NCBI GenBank assembly: GCA_016281475.1
Contig: JAEEIS010000099.1
Span: forward strand, 1 to 8,080
Direction of reading: 5' to 3'
Origin: Bacteroidales bacterium
GTDB taxonomy: Bacteria; Bacteroidota; Bacteroidia; Bacteroidales; P3
Length of the DNA stretch: 8,080 nucleotides
The notes under the pieces were generated by a model. The model was not told the DNA's origin. It saw only the letters and a program-made list of their open reading frames with translations, and ran no database searches. Made by a program: the position numbers and the translations under genes. Shown here piece by piece: positions 4,439 to 8,080 of the stretch (position 1 is its first letter; each line of letters opens with the position of its first letter).

Positions 4439-5218
4439 ATGAACATCTATCTCATAGCCATAGCCGTCTTGCCAGTGTTCGTACTAGCCTTCGTGGTATA
4501 CAGGCAGGACCGTTTCGAGAAAGAACCCATCGGCAAACTGATTAAGGCTTTCCTCTTCGGTGCCCTTGCCATCATCCCTGCCGGAATTCTCGAGAGTATT
4601 CTGATACAGTTCACTCCTCCTATCCCCATAGTGGAAGGTGCCTACACGGGTTTCGTTGTGGCGGGCTGTTCTGAGGAGCTGTTCAAACTCCTCATGCTCC
4701 GTTGGGCAATATGGAAGAGTGTAGAATTTGACGAGTATTTCGACGGCATCGTCTATGCCTGCTTTGTGTCGTTGGGCTTTGCCTGCTTTGAGAATCTGGG
4801 CTATGTCTTGCGGCAGGATGTCTTTGCCGAGGCGATGGCCACGGGAACCATGCGGGCACTGCTCTCCGTCCCGGGTCATTTCTTGTTTGGCGTGATGATG
4901 GGCTATTACTTCTCATTGGCCAAGTTTGGCGATCGTGGCGAGACCAATCGTCATCGCCGCCACTACATGCTTTTGGCATTCCTTGTACCCATGCTGCTGC
5001 ATGGTACCTTCGATTCGCTGCTCATGATACCCGAGACCATGGAAGACGGGCAGGGCCTTGTGGCCGGTGTGCTCTTTTTGTTGCTCATTTGGTTCGACAT
5101 CCGCATGTGGAAGTGGGGCATCCGTCGCATCCGTCGACTGCAGGAGTTCTCAGAGCAACAGGCGGCAGAGACAAGTACCATAGTCGACCCCTTCGACGGC
5201 TTCACTTGGAACGTCTGA
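4439..5218 (+). CDS. PrsW-like glutamic intramembrane protease
   Basis: The 259-residue polytopic membrane protein matches the PrsW family, intramembrane proteases whose founding member in Bacillus subtilis makes the first cut in the anti-sigma factor RsiW. Family motifs appear in order: CSEELFK with the paired glutamates 79-80, FEN at 117-119, HFLFG (H147) and HGTFD (H188, D192); these are the expected active-site elements within membrane helices. Hydrophobic segments lie at about 2-21, 36-56, 103-122, 143-161, 177-197 and 205-222. The C-terminus (223-259) is cytoplasmic and basic, then acidic. The ATG at 4439 was preferred over 4370 because the first helix starts at once and the longer version would begin before the likely transcription start and translate the heptad repeat. 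The 3' end overlaps yraN by 17 bases, convergently. Its substrate here is unknown. Confidence 0.88.
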   Translation: MNIYLIAIAVLPVFVLAFVVYRQDRFEKEPIGKLIKAFLFGALAIIPAGILESILIQFTPPIPIVEGAYTGFVVAGCSEELFKLLMLRWAIWKSVEFDEYFDGIVYACFVSLGFACFENLGYVLRQDVFAEAMATGTMRALLSVPGHFLFGVMMGYYFSLAKFGDRGETNRHRRHYMLLAFLVPMLLHGTFDSLLMIPETMEDGQGLVAGVLFLLLIWFDIRMWKWGIRRIRRLQEFSEQQAAETSTIVDPFDGFTWNV

Positions 5219-5588
5219 TAAGGCTCAATTCCGCCGCGTTGAAAGCATTTTCCAGATGAGTGATGTGGTAGTCTAGGCCTTCTATCTCCACCGCGATGAT
5301 GTCAAATCGCACCTCCTCCTCGCGGTTGTGTGCCACCACGTATTTGTCGGCCAGGCGCACGTAGGCTTTCTGTTTATCTATCGTGACAAACTCTTCCGGT
5401 TCGCCATAGTCCTGTCGGCTACGGGTTTTCACCTCGGCAAACACTATCAGCCCTTCCTTATACGCGATGATGTCCACCTCGTATTTACCCTTCCGCCAGT
5501 TGGTTTCCATGATTGCAAAGCCCTTCTTCTCCAGGTATTCCCTAGCCAGCTGCTCCCCTATGTTGCCCGTGACGTTGTGTAGTGCCAT
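5202..5588 (-). CDS. yraN: YraN/UPF0102 family nuclease-fold protein
   Basis: The 128-residue product is a complete UPF0102 (YraN) protein, a small family with the restriction-endonuclease/Holliday-junction-resolvase fold whose cellular role is not firmly established. Landmarks are GNIGEQLAREYLEKKGF (8-24), with the N-terminal glutamate E12, and the core KYEVDIIA (35-42) followed by VFAEVKTR (49-56), giving the E37, D39, E52-x-K54 pattern of the metal-binding site. Length is normal. The ATG at 5588 is preceded on the - strand by a TAnnTTTG box (5619-5612), giving a short leader. It is transcribed divergently from comEC and converges on the PrsW-like gene, overlapping its last 17 bases. Confidence 0.93.
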   Translation of the reverse strand: MALHNVTGNIGEQLAREYLEKKGFAIMETNWRKGKYEVDIIAYKEGLIVFAEVKTRSRQDYGEPEEFVTIDKQKAYVRLADKYVVAHNREEEVRFDIIAVEIEGLDYHITHLENAFNAAELSLIRRSK

Positions 5589-5607
5589 AACAAACTGATG
5601 ATTTTAT

Positions 5608-5640
5608 TTTGCAAAAGTACGAAAAAAAGTTGTATTTTTG
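5608..5640 (+). promoter_or_regulatory. Promoter of the comEC-like gene
   Basis: TTTG (5608-5611) and TATTTTTG (5633-5640) match the Bacteroidota -33 (TTTG) and -7 (TAnnTTTG) elements with a 21-base spacer; CA follows the -7 box. Transcription would begin at about 5645, at or next to the ATG chosen for comEC, so the mRNA may be nearly leaderless or translation may start later. Confidence 0.65.
5612..5619 (-). promoter_or_regulatory. -7 promoter box of yraN
   Basis: Read on the - strand this is TACTTTTG, a full match to TAnnTTTG, followed by CA. It lies 23 bases before the yraN ATG. It sits inside the spacer of the comEC promoter, so the two RNA polymerase sites overlap. No clear -33 element is visible upstream. 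Confidence 0.6.
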
Positions 5641-5644
5641 CAAA

Positions 5645-7183
5645 ATGGCAAACAATAACACACCCACACCGCGTCAACTCATCCGCCGCCTGATGGCGCG
5701 CGCGCCCATGCTTCGGCTGGCATTGGCCATGGCTGTGGGTATTCTGTTGGCGGAATATCTGCCATTTTCGCCATGGATATGGCTTTGTGTGACGGTGGGT
5801 TTGTGTGTGCTGCTATTAATAGTGGAGGCATCCCTCCGCCCGACTGTCCGAAAGCCCCTTTTCCCAGTCCTGCTTTGGCTCGTTTGGATTGGAATAGGTG
5901 CCGTCTTGCCCATGCTCCATGCTCCTTCCAATCCCTTTCCAACCACCGTCAACAGCTTCACTGTGCGCCTTTGCGACACTCCTCACACCACTCCCAAGTG
6001 CTACAAGTCCACTGCCGAGGTCCTCAATGTCAATGACCATCCTACCCATGGCAAGGTGCTGCTCTACATTCGGCAGGACAGTGCGTCGGCACGCCTACGC
6101 TATGGCGACTGCCTAGTCATCTCGGCGCGTCCGCAGTATCCCGAGAATTGGAACGATTTCGACTACCGTCGCCACCTGCGGCGCAAAGGCATCCTTTGGC
6201 AGTGCTACGTGCCAGCTGACCGTTGGCAACCCATCGCACACGACAGCTCCTTCTCTCTCCTCGGGTGGTCAAAGACTATCCAGCTCCGAATGGTCGAACG
6301 CATACGTCGCACCGATCTTACCCCACAACAGCAAGGCATAGCTGAAGCCCTTCTTTTAGGATGGCACGACGATGTGGATGATGCCACCCAGCAGCAATTT
6401 CGTGACGCGGGCATCACGCACCTGCTGTGTGTCTCGGGACTGCATGTGGGCATTGTGGCGTGGCTGGCTGGCGCACTCCTTTTCTTCTTGGGTATGAAAC
6501 GGTGGCAGCGCGTCACTAAAGGGATATTTCAGATAGGGGTGGTATGGCTTTTCGTATTGCTCACGGGCATGGCACCTTCCACCCTCAGGGCTGGGGTGAT
6601 GTTTTCACTTTTGCTCGTTGGGGGTATGCTTCAGCGACAACCAAATAGTTTCAACAATCTTTGTACCTCCATGTGGCTGCTTCTGCTCATCAAGCCGATG
6701 TTGCTGTTCGACGTAGGTTTCCAACTCTCATACGCAGCTGTGGCAGGCATCATGCTTTGGCATCGACCACTTCAGCAGCTACTACCCATACAACCCAAAT
6801 GGTATCTTTGGCTGCCGCTAAAGGCGTGGCAACTTATCTGCCTCTCTACTGCGGCACAGATGGCAACACTACCCTTGATGCTGTATCATTTCCACCAGTT
6901 CCCGCTCTATTTCCTTATTGCCAATCTCACCGTAGTGCCCTTTGCAGGGGTGCTGCTTGCCACCGTGTTGCTGATGCTATTTATGGGTGGAGGTTGGGTG
7001 ACAACGCTGTTGAGCCACGAACTGGTGGCGGTTGACCGACTTACCCGCTGGATTTCATCCCTCCCCCATGCCATGCTCACCGACATCTATTGCGACCTCC
7101 CCGTGGCATTGCTCATCACCGCCCTCTTCCTAATCCTCACCCTCCTGCTCTGCTCACGAAGGAATAACGATCCTACCGCTTGA
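5645..7183 (+). CDS. comEC: ComEC/Rec2-family DNA uptake channel protein
   Basis: This inner-membrane protein is related to ComEC, the channel that passes single-stranded DNA into the cytoplasm during natural transformation. From the ATG at 5645 it has 512 residues. The N-terminus has three helices (about 24-40, 43-60 and 72-91), then an extracytoplasmic region of about 110 residues (DUF4131-like), ending near FDYRRHLRRKGI (172-183). The competence domain follows, with its hallmark HLLCVSGLHVG at 259-269 and TGMAPSTLRAGVMFS shortly after, then a series of hydrophobic helices to the C-terminus. There is no metallo-beta-lactamase-like domain after the competence domain, so it is the short form. 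Met17 (5693) is an alternative start, since the promoter lies so close to 5645. The 3' end overlaps the next gene by 11 bases, convergently. Confidence 0.92.
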   Translation: MANNNTPTPRQLIRRLMARAPMLRLALAMAVGILLAEYLPFSPWIWLCVTVGLCVLLLIVEASLRPTVRKPLFPVLLWLVWIGIGAVLPMLHAPSNPFPTTVNSFTVRLCDTPHTTPKCYKSTAEVLNVNDHPTHGKVLLYIRQDSASARLRYGDCLVISARPQYPENWNDFDYRRHLRRKGILWQCYVPADRWQPIAHDSSFSLLGWSKTIQLRMVERIRRTDLTPQQQGIAEALLLGWHDDVDDATQQQFRDAGITHLLCVSGLHVGIVAWLAGALLFFLGMKRWQRVTKGIFQIGVVWLFVLLTGMAPSTLRAGVMFSLLLVGGMLQRQPNSFNNLCTSMWLLLLIKPMLLFDVGFQLSYAAVAGIMLWHRPLQQLLPIQPKWYLWLPLKAWQLICLSTAAQMATLPLMLYHFHQFPLYFLIANLTVVPFAGVLLATVLLMLFMGGGWVTTLLSHELVAVDRLTRWISSLPHAMLTDIYCDLPVALLITALFLILTLLLCSRRNNDPTA

Positions 7184-7709
7184 ACATCACGTAGGCAAGA
7201 TACGCCACCAATATCATCATCCCAAAGCCGTATATCTTCGGCCAGATAGCACTCAGTATCAATATCACTCCCATGAGGGCAAGCATTTTTGCTGCCAGCT
7301 GTTTTCGCTCGGGCAGTGCCTGCATCCCTTGACGCATGCGGGTGCGGAAGTCATGCCAATTTGTCACCCGCTTCTGCCACCACTGTCTCAGCCAGCCCTG
7401 TCGCCGACCCCGCTCATCAACAGTCTCGGCACGCACCGTGGGCATCTTCTTCACCCGCACGTTGATGCGTTTGCTATAGCTCTTGCCGCCTATACTCACC
7501 GTGATGGTGAGGTGTGTCCGTCCCTTCGAACGGTTCAATCTGAAACGTTTGTTTCCGCTGGTTTCCAGAGGTATGTCGGTGCTGCGGTAGCCGTTGTCAA
7601 TGGTCAGCTTCACGCTCTCCGCCTCGTCGCACTGCCACTTCACCTCCACCACGTCGCCCTCCGTCACCGTGCGCCGGTCAATATCAAAAATCATTCTTTG
7701 GTTGCTCAT
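7173..7709 (-). CDS. Unrecognised protein: beta-rich N-terminus, two C-terminal membrane helices
   Basis: I do not recognise this 178-residue protein. Residues about 8-88 alternate short hydrophobic and polar stretches (DVVEVKW, ESVKLTIDNG, THLTITVSI, KRINVRV) in the manner of an Ig-like beta sandwich. A very basic linker with several tryptophans (89-137) leads to two hydrophobic segments at about 139-156 and 160-176, close to the C-terminus, ending FKR. There is no signal peptide, so the beta domain is probably cytoplasmic with a C-terminal membrane hairpin anchor. The ATG at 7709 is used; Met6 is an alternative. It lies 39 bases downstream of the DUF4143 gene on the same strand and converges with comEC, overlapping it by 11 bases. 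No function is assigned. Confidence 0.8.
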   Translation of the reverse strand: MSNQRMIFDIDRRTVTEGDVVEVKWQCDEAESVKLTIDNGYRSTDIPLETSGNKRFRLNRSKGRTHLTITVSIGGKSYSKRINVRVKKMPTVRAETVDERGRRQGWLRQWWQKRVTNWHDFRTRMRQGMQALPERKQLAAKMLALMGVILILSAIWPKIYGFGMMILVAYLAYVMFKR

Positions 7710-7748
7710 AATAATATGACTCTGTCAACAACCGTGCCATCTGTTATT

Positions 7749-8080
7749 TCAAAGGAACATTGCCATATAGAGTGGCAAATATGTGATATTGGAGTCTTGG
7801 TATACATTGCATGGACCGAGAACAATGCTTTGTCCTATATAGTCTGCAAAGTTTTCAATGGCAGCATTCAATGAAGAATGTTTTCGATAATCATTGCCCG
7901 ATTTTACTTCTATGATATTGATCATGCCATTGTTGGGATAGATGAAATCCAGCTCTTGGCGGCTTTTTCGGTCATAATAGTGCAATGGTATTGCTTTGGA
8001 TGCTAACATGCAGGCTATCTGGTTTTCTACCAGTGCCCCCTCGTTCACTCCAATGTCGCCGTTCATCACCTGTAGCTGCA
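7749..8080 (-). CDS. DUF4143-type ATPase protein, C-terminal part (runs off the window)
   Basis: The frame stays open to the right edge, so only about the last 110 residues are seen. They match the C-terminal DUF4143 domain found in large AAA+ proteins of Bacteroidota and other bacteria, usually preceded by a P-loop ATPase and a winged helix. Visible landmarks are NEGALVENQIA, then RQELDFIYP and IIEVKSG, which form the D and E-x-K elements of a restriction-endonuclease-like fold, and the terminal TYLPLYMAMFL typical of the family. The GTG at 8069 and ATG at 8066 are internal codons, not starts. The role of the family is unsettled; these genes occur in many copies and vary between strains. The stop at 7749 is intact. 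Confidence 0.85.
   Translation of the reverse strand, partial: QLQVMNGDIGVNEGALVENQIACMLASKAIPLHYYDRKSRQELDFIYPNNGMINIIEVKSGNDYRKHSSLNAAIENFADYIGQSIVLGPCNVYQDSNITYLPLYMAMFL

Noticed and set aside
5609..5644. Longer start for the ComEC-like protein (ATG at 5609)
   Set aside because: It begins within the predicted promoter, upstream of the likely transcription start, and adds only low-complexity residues.
8064..8069. Start of the last gene at GTG 8069 or ATG 8066
   Set aside because: The frame stays open to the window edge and the visible part is only the C-terminal domain of a larger family, so these are internal codons.

Overview
The window looks like a core chromosomal stretch from a member of the Bacteroidota, most probably order Bacteroidales. 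The evidence is promoter boxes of the Bacteroidota form (TAnnTTTG followed by CA), A/T-rich ribosome-binding regions without a clear Shine-Dalgarno, short intergenic palindromes, and gene families typical of the group (short ECF sigma factor, DUF4143 protein, TIGR01212-type radical SAM protein, YraN, a ComEC without a nuclease-like tail). I cannot name genus or species.

Layout. Positions 42-433 hold three tRNA genes on the + strand, Ser(GCT), Pro(TGG) and Arg(TCT). Intrinsic terminators follow the first and the third, and an imperfect inverted repeat lies between the second and third. An ECF sigma factor (537-1022, +) follows, then about 320 bases without a gene that are packed with small hairpins, then a four-helix membrane protein (1341-1919, +) that may be the sigma factor's partner. 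A bidirectional terminator (1942-1988) closes this part.

On the - strand, a radical SAM protein (4234-3272) and a leucine-rich-repeat lipoprotein (3270-1987) are packed one base apart and probably form one transcription unit. Two copies of a 30-bp palindrome (26/30 identical) bracket the radical SAM gene. One lies upstream of its start; the other lies inside its last codons, just before the lipoprotein start.

From 4385 the gene order is compact and alternates strands: a PrsW-like intramembrane protease (4439-5218, +), a YraN/UPF0102 nuclease-fold protein (5588-5202, -), a ComEC/Rec2 DNA-uptake channel protein (5645-7183, +), an unrecognised beta-rich protein with two C-terminal membrane helices (7709-7173, -), and the 3' part of a DUF4143 ATPase-family gene that runs off the right edge (7749-8080, -). 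Convergent pairs overlap by 17 and 11 bases. yraN and comEC share a 56-bp divergent promoter region.

The most interesting non-coding signals are the roughly 40-nt hairpin array between the sigma factor and the membrane protein, the twin palindromes around the radical SAM gene (one captured as coding sequence), and a heptanucleotide tandem repeat between the promoter and the start codon of the PrsW-like gene. I found no complete new defence or mobile system.
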